Of a stretch of DNA of 64,000 bases, positions 50,928 through 59,304 are shown one piece after another. Position numbers and translations under genes: made by a program. How positions within the stretch are numbered: position 1 is the first letter of the stretch; each line of letters begins with the position of its first letter. The stretch is from SP197 sp965242595 (GTDB lineage: Bacteria; Pseudomonadota; Alphaproteobacteria; SP197). The notes beneath the pieces were generated by a model. The model worked only from the letters and a program-made list of their open reading frames with translations. It searched no databases and was not told where the DNA came from. The stretch lies in the NCBI GenBank assembly GCA_965242595.1, contig OZ251464.1, forward strand, positions 434,001-498,000, in the 5' to 3' direction.

Positions 50928-52376
50928 ATGTCCGATCCACTCGACTCCCTAGTCGTTATCTTTACGGAATTCTACTACTGGGTCACGGTTGTCATGATGT
51001 TCCTGATCCATGTGGGGTTCTGTGTCTATGAGGTCGGCGCCTCGCGCCGCAAGAACATCCAGCACACGCTGATGAAGAACACGATGCTGATCCCGCTGGT
51101 CACCGTCACGTTCTTCTATTTCGGCTGGTGGATCTACTTCGCGTTTCCGCACTTCCCGCTCATCGGCGGCTTCCTGGATGCGCCCTGGGCGCTGCCATGG
51201 TCGGAGTTGATGGGCACCCATATGGGCGGCGCGGTGAGTGTGCAGACCGAAAGCCTCACCACCGACGACACCATGTTCTGGGCGCGCATCAACGGCGTCT
51301 TCTGGGCGGCGTTCCTGCTCTTCTCCTGGACCACGGCGTCGATCGTCTCCGGTGCGGTGATCGAGCGCATCAAGACCCAGGGCTTCGTCCTGGTCGCTGT
51401 CCTGGTCGGTTCGGTGACCTGGATCATCGACGCCGCCTGGGGCTGGTCCTGGAACGGCTGGATGGTGCAGCTGTGGGGCTACCACGACGCCTATGCCTCC
51501 TCGGTGGTGCACGGCATCGCCGGCGGTTCGGCCCTGGGCGTGCTGGCGGTGCTGGGGCCGCGCCTCGGCAAGTTCGCCGCCGACGGCACCCCGCGTGCCA
51601 TCCCGCAGAACAGCCCCTGGTTCGTCACGATAGGCCTGTTCCTGATCTATACTGGCTTCTGGGGCTTCTATGCGGCCTGCAACATCCCGATCATCGACTT
51701 CACCTCCGGCGTTATGGGCACAGAGGGCGAGGCGTTCTTCACCGCCACCAACATCTACCTCACGCCCACCTCGCTTTCGGCCATCACCTTCAACTTCCTG
51801 ATGTCGCTCTCCGGCGGCCTTCTGGCAGGTTACCTGATCTCCAGGGGCAATCCGTTCTGGAGCTATTCGGGCGGGCTGGCCGGCATCATCACCGCATCGG
51901 CAGGCAACGACCTCTACCACCCCATCGAAGCGATGATCGTCGCCATGGTGGGCGTGTGGATCGCCTACAAGATGCACCACTGGGTGGAGCGGAAGTTCAA
52001 GATCGACGATGCCGTCGGCGCTGTCGCGGTGCATGGCTATGCCGGTTTCGCCGGCACGGTGATCGCCGGCTTCCTGCTCTGGGGTTATCCGTCCAATGTC
52101 GCCGGCGATGCCATGGGCTGGTTCGGCAATGTCGACGGTGTGGCCCAGATCAACCCGCTGGGTCAGTTCCTGGGCGCCATGCTCATGTTCTGGGTCCTGG
52201 GCTTCATCCCCTGCTGGGTGCTGGCCAAGATCCTGGACGGCCTGGGCTGGCTGCGCGTTCCGCGCGAGGTCGAGCTCGCCGGTCTCGATACGCACGATTA
52301 CGGGGATGCCTTCCCCTATCACGCCTATCGCGACACGGCGATGGAAGAGGTCGACCGCGAACTGGCCAAGGGCTGA
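50928..52376 (+). CDS. amt: Ammonium/methylammonium transporter (Amt family)
   Basis: An inner-membrane transporter of 482 residues with eleven or more predicted helices. The first pore His of the family is in SSVVHGIAGGSALG and the second in AVHGYAGFAGTVIAG. An Asp before the first (GYHDAYASSVVH) fits the AmtB site. Long inserts (loop DAPWALPWSELMGTHMGG and the Trp-rich DAAWGWSWNGWM) set it apart from E. coli AmtB (428 residues). No glnK gene is adjacent. ATG 50928. The 79-residue one-helix gene follows 27 bp after the stop. Import of ammonium or methylammonium for the preceding amine pathway is inferred from context. Confidence 0.9.
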   Translation: MSDPLDSLVVIFTEFYYWVTVVMMFLIHVGFCVYEVGASRRKNIQHTLMKNTMLIPLVTVTFFYFGWWIYFAFPHFPLIGGFLDAPWALPWSELMGTHMGGAVSVQTESLTTDDTMFWARINGVFWAAFLLFSWTTASIVSGAVIERIKTQGFVLVAVLVGSVTWIIDAAWGWSWNGWMVQLWGYHDAYASSVVHGIAGGSALGVLAVLGPRLGKFAADGTPRAIPQNSPWFVTIGLFLIYTGFWGFYAACNIPIIDFTSGVMGTEGEAFFTATNIYLTPTSLSAITFNFLMSLSGGLLAGYLISRGNPFWSYSGGLAGIITASAGNDLYHPIEAMIVAMVGVWIAYKMHHWVERKFKIDDAVGAVAVHGYAGFAGTVIAGFLLWGYPSNVAGDAMGWFGNVDGVAQINPLGQFLGAMLMFWVLGFIPCWVLAKILDGLGWLRVPREVELAGLDTHDYGDAFPYHAYRDTAMEEVDRELAKG

Positions 52377-52387
52377 ACGGCCCCGAC

Positions 52388-52395
52388 AAGGAGGT
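52388..52395 (+). promoter_or_regulatory. Perfect Shine-Dalgarno of the 79-residue gene
   Basis: AAGGAGGT (52388-52395) is fully complementary to the 16S anti-Shine-Dalgarno end and lies eight bases before ATG 52404. It is the strongest ribosome site seen in the window, suggesting that the small protein is made in higher amounts than Amt from the same message. It also settles the start of this short gene. Confidence 0.85.
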
Positions 52396-52403
52396 AAGCA
52401 ACC

Positions 52404-52643
52404 ATGTCCACCAACGTTGAAAGCTGGGGCGATATCGCCAGTCTGGGCGCCATCTATCCCTTCCCGGGGATCGAATGGGCACTCGCCATCGCTGGCGTGG
52501 CCATCTGGGTGATCTGGCACATCTGGCAGATCCAGTCGGAGAACAGCGAATACGACGCGGCGCTGAGCCGCTACAACCAGATCGGCCTGGACAAGGCGCT
52601 CGACCATCGCGGACGTCACGACGCCGCGATGGAAGGGAACTGA
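52404..52643 (+). CDS. One-helix membrane protein downstream of Amt
   Basis: A 79-residue protein without a named family. One transmembrane helix is clear (WALAIAGVAIWVIWHIWQI, about residues 24-42), flanked by a polar N-terminus with WGDIASLGAIYPFPG and a charged, helical C-terminus (QSENSEYDAALSRYNQIGLDKAL). The perfect Shine-Dalgarno and 27-bp distance from amt mark it as a true, co-transcribed gene. The size and topology fit an accessory or regulatory subunit of the transporter; this is inference. A strong terminator follows 29 bp later. Confidence 0.8.
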   Translation: MSTNVESWGDIASLGAIYPFPGIEWALAIAGVAIWVIWHIWQIQSENSEYDAALSRYNQIGLDKALDHRGRHDAAMEGN

Positions 52644-52672
52644 TCGCCCGTCCTCGTCGACGTTTCCGTTGA

Positions 52673-52698
52673 GGGGCGGCGGCAACGCCGCCCCTTTT
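52673..52698 (+). terminator. Rho-independent terminator of the amt operon
   Basis: GGGGCGGCG (52673-52681) and CGCCGCCCC (52686-52694) form a perfect nine-base-pair stem with a GCAA tetraloop, followed by TTTTCC. This is the clearest terminator in the window. It ends the Amt/79-residue transcript and separates it from the formate-tetrahydrofolate ligase gene at 52759. Confidence 0.9.
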
Positions 52699-52758
52699 CC
52701 TTGGCCCCGGCCCGCCCGGCGGCCCCCCGCATCCTCAATCTCCGGGAGAGCAGCCGCC

Positions 52759-54441
52759 ATGGCTCAGCCCAGATCCGATATCGAAATTGCCCAGGCCGCG
52801 ACGCTGCGGCCGATCCTCGAACTGGCGCAGGACCGCCTTGGCATCCAGGCGCGGCATCTCGAACCCTATGGCCACGACAAGGCCAAGCTCTCGCTCGACT
52901 ATATCGACAGCCTCAGCGCGCGGCCCGACGGCAAGCTGATCCTGGTCACCGCCATCACCCCGACGCCCGCCGGCGAGGGCAAAACCACCACCACCGTCGG
53001 CCTGGGCGATGCCTTGAACCGCATCGGCAAAAAGGCGCTGATCTGCCTGCGCGAGCCCTCGCTGGGGCCCTCCTTCGGCGTCAAGGGCGGGGCGGCCGGC
53101 GGCGGCTATGCCCAGGTCGTGCCCATGGAGGACATCAACCTCCATTTCACCGGCGATTTCCACGCCATCGGCGCGGCCAACAACCTGCTCGCCGCCATGG
53201 TCGACAACCACATCCATTGGGGCAATCGCCTGGGCCTCGATCCGCGCCGCATCGCCTGGCGCCGCGTCGTCGATATGAACGACCGGGCGCTGCGCTCCAT
53301 CGTCGGCTCTCTGGGCGGGCCGGCCAACGGCTTCCCGCGCGAAGACGGCTTCGACATCACGGTGGCCTCCGAGGTGATGGCCATCTTCTGCCTCGCCAGC
53401 GGCATGGACGACCTGAAGCGCCGCCTGGGCAACATCGTCGTCGGCCACGACCGCGAGCGCAACCCGATCGCCGCCCGCGATCTGGCGGCCCACGGCGCCA
53501 TGGCGGCGTTGCTGAAGGATGCCATCAAGCCCAATCTGGTGCAGACACTGGAAAACAACCCGGCCTTCGTGCATGGCGGCCCGTTCGCCAATATCGCCCA
53601 TGGCTGCAATTCGGTGCTGGCCACCGCCACCGCCCTGAAGCTCGCCGATTACGTCGTCACCGAGGCCGGCTTCGGCGCCGATCTGGGCGCGGAAAAGTTC
53701 TTCAACATCAAATGCCGCAAAACCGGCATGGCGCCGGCGGCGGCGGTGGTGGTCGCCACTGTCCGGGCGCTGAAGATGCATGGCGGCGTGGCCCGGGAGG
53801 CGCTGGCCTGCGAAAACGTCGCCGCCGTCGAGGCCGGCTTCGCCAATCTCGAACGCCATCTGGACAACATCGCCAGCTTCGGCGTCCCCGCCATCGTCGC
53901 GGTCAACCGCTTCCACGCCGACACCGACGCCGAAATGGCCAGGCTGAAGGCGCTCGCCACCGGGCGGGGCGTCCCCTGTGTCGAAGCCAACCACTGGGCC
54001 GAAGGCGGGGCCGGTGCCGAGGCGCTGGCCCATGCCGTGGTAGAGGCCGTCGCCGCCGGCAGCGCCCGCTTCCGCCCCCTCTACCCCGACGACATGGCGC
54101 TGGAAGAAAAGGTCCGCACCGTCGCGCGCCGCATCTACCGCGCCCGCGACATCCAGGTTCCCGCCCCCGTCTCCCGCCGCCTGCAAGAGCTGGACGCCAC
54201 CGAGGCGGGCCGCTTCCCGGTCTGCATGGCCAAGGTTCAATACAGCTTCTCCACCGATCCGGCGCTGAAAGGGGCGCCCACCGGCTTCGACCTGCCGCTG
54301 CGCGAGGTCAGGCTCTCGGCCGGGGCCGAGTTCGTGGTGGTCCTCGCCGGCGCCATCATGACCATGCCGGGCCTGCCCCGCGCGCCCGCCGCCGAACGCA
54401 TCGACGTAGACGGGGGCGGCGTCATCTCCGGGCTGTTCTGA
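52759..54441 (+). CDS. fhs: Formate-tetrahydrofolate ligase
   Basis: Makes 10-formyltetrahydrofolate from formate, ATP and tetrahydrofolate in the cytoplasm, feeding purine synthesis or the serine cycle. The ATP loop TPTPAGEGKTTTTVGLGDAL (about residue 70) and EPSLGPSFGVKGGAAGGGYAQV are the two family signatures. The protein is 560 residues, normal length. Start ATG 52759 has CCGGGAGAGCAGCC upstream; a start at 52669 would overlap the terminator and is rejected. It has its own region after the terminator but is co-directional with the amine cluster, where formate or one-carbon units from methyl groups would arise. Confidence 0.95.
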   Translation: MAQPRSDIEIAQAATLRPILELAQDRLGIQARHLEPYGHDKAKLSLDYIDSLSARPDGKLILVTAITPTPAGEGKTTTTVGLGDALNRIGKKALICLREPSLGPSFGVKGGAAGGGYAQVVPMEDINLHFTGDFHAIGAANNLLAAMVDNHIHWGNRLGLDPRRIAWRRVVDMNDRALRSIVGSLGGPANGFPREDGFDITVASEVMAIFCLASGMDDLKRRLGNIVVGHDRERNPIAARDLAAHGAMAALLKDAIKPNLVQTLENNPAFVHGGPFANIAHGCNSVLATATALKLADYVVTEAGFGADLGAEKFFNIKCRKTGMAPAAAVVVATVRALKMHGGVAREALACENVAAVEAGFANLERHLDNIASFGVPAIVAVNRFHADTDAEMARLKALATGRGVPCVEANHWAEGGAGAEALAHAVVEAVAAGSARFRPLYPDDMALEEKVRTVARRIYRARDIQVPAPVSRRLQELDATEAGRFPVCMAKVQYSFSTDPALKGAPTGFDLPLREVRLSAGAEFVVVLAGAIMTMPGLPRAPAAERIDVDGGGVISGLF

Positions 54442-54465
54442 TCTCGCGCGCCCCGCACCCCGCAT

Positions 54466-54493
54466 CTTGAACCGCCGCCCGCCGGCCCCATCT
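54466..54493 (+). promoter_or_regulatory. RpoH (heat-shock)-type promoter of the peroxiredoxin
   Basis: CTTGAAC (54466-54472) matches six of seven -35 positions for RpoH, and CCCCATCT (54486-54493) matches the -10 CCCCATNT exactly, spacer 13 bases. It lies 84 bp before the peroxiredoxin ATG, just after the fhs stop. The hsp20 promoter at 42.0 kb has the same 13-base spacing. This is the best regulatory match in the window. Confidence 0.6.
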
Positions 54494-54577
54494 CTCAAAA
54501 AGGCGGCATGTGGGCGCCCCCGCCCCGGGGCAGCGGCCGCATGGCGTCACGCCGCCCGATCGCAGGGAGAGAACGCC

Positions 54578-55240
54578 ATGACCTTGTCCATCGGTTCCAT
54601 CGCGCCCGATTTCGAGCAGGATTCCACCGCGGGCCGCATCCGCTTCCACGACTATATCGGCGATTCCTGGTGCATCCTGTTCTCGCACCCCAAGGATTTC
54701 ACGCCGGTCTGCACCACCGAACTCGGCGCGCTGGCCGGCATGAAGCCGGAATTCGACCGGCGCAACACCAGGCTGATCGGCCTTTCGGTGGATGGCGTCG
54801 CCGATCACGAGGGCTGGTCGGCCGATATCGCCGATGTCACCGGCCACGCGCTGAACTATCCCCTGCTGGCCGATTCCGACCTTTCGGTCGCCAAGGCCTA
54901 CCACATGCTGCCCGCCGATGCCGGCGCCAGCGCCCAGGGCCGCACCCCGGCCGACAACGCCACCGTGCGCACCGTCTATGTCATCGGCCCCGACAAGCGG
55001 ATCAAGGCAACCATCAGCTATCCCATGTCCACCGGGCGCAATTTCGACGAGCTGCTGCGCCTGCTCGATTCCTGCCAGCTCACCGCCAGCCACCAGGTGG
55101 CCACCCCCGCCAACTGGCAGAACGGCCAGGACGTCATCATCGTGCCGACGGTCAAGGACGACGAGGCCAGGCAACGCTTCCCCGGCGGCTGGCGGGCGCC
55201 CAAGCCCTATCTGCGCATCGTGCCCCAGCCCGGGGGCTAG
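54578..55240 (+). CDS. 1-Cys peroxiredoxin (Prx6 type)
   Basis: A thiol peroxidase of 220 residues that reduces hydrogen peroxide and organic peroxides. The peroxidatic cysteine is in HPKDFTPVCTTELG. The Prx6-type C-terminal domain carries PTVKDDEARQRFPGG. The 1-Cys class fits, since no other cysteine is at the resolving position except one in LLDSCQL. Start ATG 54578 has AGGGAGAGAA seven bases before it. An RpoH-type promoter upstream suggests heat or redox induction. It stands between fhs and uvrC. Confidence 0.92.
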   Translation: MTLSIGSIAPDFEQDSTAGRIRFHDYIGDSWCILFSHPKDFTPVCTTELGALAGMKPEFDRRNTRLIGLSVDGVADHEGWSADIADVTGHALNYPLLADSDLSVAKAYHMLPADAGASAQGRTPADNATVRTVYVIGPDKRIKATISYPMSTGRNFDELLRLLDSCQLTASHQVATPANWQNGQDVIIVPTVKDDEARQRFPGGWRAPKPYLRIVPQPGG

Positions 55241-55303
55241 CCTTCGGGCCGCGGGCCGCGGCGGGCGGTCCCCGTTCGGCCCCCGCCTGCGCTACATTGC
55301 CGC

Positions 55304-57229
55304 ATGGCCAGAGCGGACAGGGAGGAACGGCCCCAGCTCGCCATCCCCGCCGGGGAGGCGGCGGGGGCGGACGGCCCGCGCGGGGCCCAGGTTATCCGCC
55401 GGGCGCTGCCGGCCATGCCTGCCGCGCCCGGCGTCTATCGCATGCTCTCCGCCCAGGGCGAGGCGCTCTATGTCGGCAAGGCGCGCGATCTGCGCCACCG
55501 CCTCGCCGCCTATGCCCAGCCCGGGCGGCTCGATCCGCGCCTCCACCGCATGGTCGCCACCACCGCCAGCCTGGAGATCGTCACCACCGCCACCGAGGCC
55601 GAGGCGCTGCTGCTCGAGGCCAATCTCATCAAGCGCCTGAAGCCGCGCTACAACATCGTCCTGCGCGACGACAAATCCTTCCCCCACATCCTGCTGCGCG
55701 GCGATCACCCTTGGCCGCAGGTGGTGAAGCATCGCGGCGCCCGGCGGCGCCGGGGCGAGTATTTCGGCCCCTTCGCCAACGCCGGGGCGGTCAATCGCAC
55801 CCTGGCGGCTCTGCAGCGCGCCTTCCCGCTGCGCAGTTGCAGCGATCACGTCTTCGCCCACCGCACCCGTCCCTGCCTGCAACATCAGATCAAGCGCTGC
55901 GTCGCGCCCTGTGCCGGCCTGGCGAGCGCGGACGACTACGCCCGGCTGGTGGGCGAGGCCCGCGCCTTCCTGAAGGGCCGCAGCCGCGAGGTGCAGGACA
56001 CCCTGGCCTCCCGCATGCAGGCCGCCGCCGAAGCTCTGGAGTTCGAACGCGCCGCCGCCCTGCGCGATCGCATCCGCGCGCTGAACCACATCCAGGCCCA
56101 TCAGGCCATCGATCTGCCGGCCGCCGTCGATGCCGATGTGGTGGCGCTTCACCGGGCGGCGGGCCAGGCCTGCGTCCAGGTCTTCTTCGTGCGCCAGGGC
56201 CGCAATTACGGCAACCGCGCCTATTATCCCAGCCGCACCGGCGCGCGCAGCGAAGGCGCCATCTGCGCCGCCTTCCTGGGCCAGTTCTACGAAGACAAAC
56301 AGCCGCCCCGCCTGCTGCTGCTCTCGGTCCTGCCCGACGATCCCGGGCTGATGGCGGCCGCGCTGGCCAGCCGCGCCGGGCACAAGGTCGAGCTTTCGGT
56401 GCCCCAGCGCGGCGCCCGCCGCGCGCTGATGCGCCAGGCGCTCCACAACGCCGCCGACGCCCTGGCCCGGCGCCTGGCCGAAAGCGCCACCCAGCGCCAG
56501 CTCCTGGCCGGCCTCGCGCGCCGCCTGGGGCTGGAGGCGCCGCCGCGCCGCATCGAGGTCTATGACAACAGCCATATCCAGGGCGCCCAGCCCATGGGCG
56601 CGATGATCGTCGCCGGCCCGGAAGGCTTCATGAAAAACCACTATCGCAAGTTCTCGCTGGCCGCCGCCGCCCCTCCGCCCGCCGCCGGCGGCGACGATTA
56701 CGCCATGATGCGCCAGATGCTGCGGCGGCGCTTCTCCCGCCTCATGCGCGAAGATCCGGAACGCAGCCAGTGGCCGGATCTGGTGATCCTGGATGGCGGT
56801 CGCGGCCAGCTCACGGCGGCGCTGCAGGCGTTCGACGAGCTGGGGCTGGGCGATCCCCGCCCGGTGGCGCTGCTGGCGGTCGCCAAGGGGCCGGATCGCG
56901 ACGCCGGGCGCGAACGCTTCCACCTGCCCCGGGCCGCGCCCTTCACCCTGCCGGAGCGGGATGCGGTGCTCTATTTCGTCCAGCGCCTGCGCGACGAGGC
57001 CCACCGCTTCGCCATCGGCGCCCACCGCCAGCGGCGCGGCGGCCGCATCGGCCGTTCCCTGCTGGACGATATCGCCGGCATCGGGCCGCGCCGCAAACGG
57101 GCGCTGCTGCACCATTTCGGCTCGGCCGCGGCCGTCGCCGACGCCGCCCTGGCCGATCTGGAGAAGGTGGAAGGCATCGACCGCGCGGTGGCGCGGCGCA
57201 TCCGCGATCATTTCCACACCCGGGCCTGA
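55304..57229 (+). CDS. uvrC: Excinuclease ABC subunit C
   Basis: Makes the dual incision in nucleotide-excision repair with UvrA and UvrB. The GIY-YIG domain (about residues 40-120) has PGVYRMLSAQGEALYVGKARDLRHRL. A UVR motif near residue 225-260 (MQAAAEALEFERAAALRDRI) binds UvrB. The RNase-H-like nuclease has RIEVYDNSHIQGAQPMGAMIV, and the helix-hairpin-helix pair at the end has DIAGIGPRRKRALLHHFG and LEKVEGIDRAVARRI. At 641 residues it is normal. Start ATG 55304 is first in frame. It leads a run with pgsA and the molybdopterin genes, common in alphaproteobacteria. Confidence 0.95.
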   Translation: MARADREERPQLAIPAGEAAGADGPRGAQVIRRALPAMPAAPGVYRMLSAQGEALYVGKARDLRHRLAAYAQPGRLDPRLHRMVATTASLEIVTTATEAEALLLEANLIKRLKPRYNIVLRDDKSFPHILLRGDHPWPQVVKHRGARRRRGEYFGPFANAGAVNRTLAALQRAFPLRSCSDHVFAHRTRPCLQHQIKRCVAPCAGLASADDYARLVGEARAFLKGRSREVQDTLASRMQAAAEALEFERAAALRDRIRALNHIQAHQAIDLPAAVDADVVALHRAAGQACVQVFFVRQGRNYGNRAYYPSRTGARSEGAICAAFLGQFYEDKQPPRLLLLSVLPDDPGLMAAALASRAGHKVELSVPQRGARRALMRQALHNAADALARRLAESATQRQLLAGLARRLGLEAPPRRIEVYDNSHIQGAQPMGAMIVAGPEGFMKNHYRKFSLAAAAPPPAAGGDDYAMMRQMLRRRFSRLMREDPERSQWPDLVILDGGRGQLTAALQAFDELGLGDPRPVALLAVAKGPDRDAGRERFHLPRAAPFTLPERDAVLYFVQRLRDEAHRFAIGAHRQRRGGRIGRSLLDDIAGIGPRRKRALLHHFGSAAAVADAALADLEKVEGIDRAVARRIRDHFHTRA

Positions 57230-57254
57230 TCCGGGGCCGATCCGGGGCCGAATC

Positions 57255-57809
57255 GTGAAAAACCTGCCCAACGCGCTCACCCTGCTGCGGCTGCTGGCCG
57301 TGGCGCCGGTCGCCATCCTGCTGCTGCGCCCGGAACCGGAGGCGCGCCTGGCCGCGCTGGCCCTCTATGTCGCCGCCTGCCTCAGCGACGCTCTGGACGG
57401 GCAGCTGGCCCGGCGCCTGGGCGCGGTCTCCACCCTGGGGCGGATGCTGGATCCCATCGCCGACAAGGTGCTCGTCGCCGGCCTGGCGATGTTGCTGGCG
57501 GCCCATGGCGCTGCGCCGCTGCTGCCGGCGATGGCCATCGTGCTGCGCGAGGTGCTGGTCTCGGGCCTGCGCGAGCATCTGGGCGAGAAGGGCGTCCTGG
57601 TCCCGGTGGCCGGCCTCGCCAGGTGGAAGACGGCGCTGCAGATGGTCGCCCTGGGCTGCCTGCTGCCGGGGGCGGCGGGCTTCGCCCTGGGCGAGGCCTG
57701 GTCGCTGGCCGCCCACGCCCTGTTCTGGCTCGCCGCCCTGGTGACGGTGGCCACCGGCTGGGGTTATCTGAAGGCGGCGATCGCCGGGAGGGCGCGGCCA
57801 TGCAGCTGA
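57255..57809 (+). CDS. pgsA: CDP-diacylglycerol-glycerol-3-phosphate 3-phosphatidyltransferase
   Basis: Membrane enzyme making phosphatidylglycerophosphate, the first step of acidic phospholipid synthesis. Several membrane helices follow NLPNALTLLRLLAVAPVAILLL. The CDP-alcohol motif SDALDGQLARRLGAVSTLGRMLDPIADK has all four Asp of D-x2-D-G-x2-A-R-x8-G-x3-D-x3-D. The protein is 184 residues, normal. The start is GTG 57255 because the first helix begins a few residues later and no ATG fits. It overlaps moeA by ten bases at the end. Confidence 0.92.
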   Translation: MKNLPNALTLLRLLAVAPVAILLLRPEPEARLAALALYVAACLSDALDGQLARRLGAVSTLGRMLDPIADKVLVAGLAMLLAAHGAAPLLPAMAIVLREVLVSGLREHLGEKGVLVPVAGLARWKTALQMVALGCLLPGAAGFALGEAWSLAAHALFWLAALVTVATGWGYLKAAIAGRARPCS

Positions 57810-59053
57810 GCGACGACTGTTTCGCCCATGACGGCCCGCCCATGACCGCCGCCCAGGCGCTGGCCGCCATCGCCCGCATCGCCCGCCCGGTCACCGAGGC
57901 CGAATCGGTGGCGCTGGGGCGCGCCTGCGGGCGCATCCTGGCCGAAGGCGTCGCCGCCACCATGGACGTGCCGCCCCACGCCAATGCGGCGGTGGATGGC
58001 TATGCCTTCTTCCACGCCGATCTCGCCACCGGCGGCCCCACCCTGCTGCCGCTGGTGGGGCGGGTGGCGGCCGGGCGCGTGCTGGCCCGCCCGGTGCGGC
58101 GCGGCGAGGCGGTGCGCATCTTCACCGGCGCGCCCATGCCGCCGGGCCCGGACACCGTCGCCATGCAGGAAGACGCGCGCGAGCAGGGCGGGCAGGTGGC
58201 GCTGCCTGCCGGCCTCAGGCGCGGCGCCAACCGCCGCCTGGCGGGCGAGGATGTGCGCGCCGGCAGCGTGGTGCTGGAGGCCGGGCGCCGTCTGCGGGCG
58301 CCGGATGTGGGGCTGGCCGCCTCGCTGGGCCTCACCCGCCTTCCCTGCCGGGCGCCGTTGCGGGTGGCGCTGTTTTCCACCGGCGACGAGGTCCGGGAGC
58401 CGGGCGCCCCGCTGACCCCGGGCGCCATCTACGATGCCAACCGCTATGCCGTCGCCGCCCTGCTGCGGGGGCTGGGCTGCCGGGTGAGCGATCTCGGCAT
58501 CCTGGCCGACGACGCCCAAAGCAGCGAAAAGGCCATCCTGGCCGCCGCCCGCGGCCACCATGTGCTGATGACGTCGGGCGGCGTCTCGGTGGGCGAAGAG
58601 GACCATATCCGCCACATCGTCGCCCGCCACGGCGCGCTCCACGCCTGGCATCTGGCGATCAAGCCCGGGCGCCCGCTCATGCTGGGCCGGCTGCGGGGCG
58701 CCACCTTCGTCGGCCTGCCCGGCAATCCGGCCGCCGCCATGGTCACCTTCCTGCGCTTCGCCCGCCCGCTGCTGCTGCGCCTTGCCGGCGCGCGCCGGGT
58801 CCAGCCCCGCATCTTCGCCGTCCGCTCGGCCTTCGCCCGCGACAAAAAGGGCGGGCGGCGCGAATATGTCCGCGTCCATCTGCAACCGGGCCCGGACGGG
58901 GTGCTGGAGGCCCGCGCCTTCGCCCGCGAGGGCGCCGGGCTGATGTCGTCGCTGGTCGCCACCGACGCCCTGGCGGAGCTCCCCGAAGACATGACCCGGC
59001 TGGAAAAGGGCGCCATGATCGAGGTGTTGCCGTTCAGCGAGGCGATGGCATGA
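57800..59053 (+). CDS. moeA: Molybdopterin molybdenumtransferase MoeA
   Basis: Inserts molybdate into adenylated molybdopterin to finish the cofactor. Motifs are ANAAVDGYAF, the family segment FSTGDEVREPG, MTSGGVSVGEED and GLPGNPAAAMVTF, covering the usual domains in 417 residues. The start ATG 57800 sits inside the last codons of pgsA, so the two are coupled. moaD overlaps the stop by four bases (ATGA). The cofactor is needed for the hydroxylase at 8-12 kb. The identification is firm. Confidence 0.93.
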   Translation: MQLSDDCFAHDGPPMTAAQALAAIARIARPVTEAESVALGRACGRILAEGVAATMDVPPHANAAVDGYAFFHADLATGGPTLLPLVGRVAAGRVLARPVRRGEAVRIFTGAPMPPGPDTVAMQEDAREQGGQVALPAGLRRGANRRLAGEDVRAGSVVLEAGRRLRAPDVGLAASLGLTRLPCRAPLRVALFSTGDEVREPGAPLTPGAIYDANRYAVAALLRGLGCRVSDLGILADDAQSSEKAILAAARGHHVLMTSGGVSVGEEDHIRHIVARHGALHAWHLAIKPGRPLMLGRLRGATFVGLPGNPAAAMVTFLRFARPLLLRLAGARRVQPRIFAVRSAFARDKKGGRREYVRVHLQPGPDGVLEARAFAREGAGLMSSLVATDALAELPEDMTRLEKGAMIEVLPFSEAMA

Positions 59054-59301
59054 AGCTGCTCTATTTCGCCTGGGTCAGGCAGACCGTCGGGCGCGCCCAG
59101 GAAGAGGTTGCGCTGCCTGCCGGCGTCGCCGATGTCGCCGGCCTGCTGGCCTGGCTGGAGGGGCGCGGCGGCGGCTATGCCAGGGCGCTGCGGGATCGCG
59201 CCCTGGTCAGGGTCGCCGTCAATCGCGCCTATGCCGGCCCCGCCACCGCCGTGGCCGATGGCGACGAGGTGGCGCTGTTCCCGCCGGTCACGGGCGGTTA
59301 G
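59050..59301 (+). CDS. moaD: Molybdopterin synthase small subunit MoaD
   Basis: Ubiquitin-like sulfur carrier of 83 residues for molybdopterin synthase. LLYFAWVRQTVGRAQEEVALPAG opens the fold and VALFPPVTGG closes it with the Gly-Gly that is thiocarboxylated. Start ATG overlaps the moeA stop (ATGA at 59050-59053), and moaE begins three bases after its stop, so the heterodimer is made as a unit. It is clearly different from the MoaD-like protein at 7.8 kb, which has no MoaE next to it. Confidence 0.95.
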   Translation: MKLLYFAWVRQTVGRAQEEVALPAGVADVAGLLAWLEGRGGGYARALRDRALVRVAVNRAYAGPATAVADGDEVALFPPVTGG

Positions 59302-59304
59302 GCC

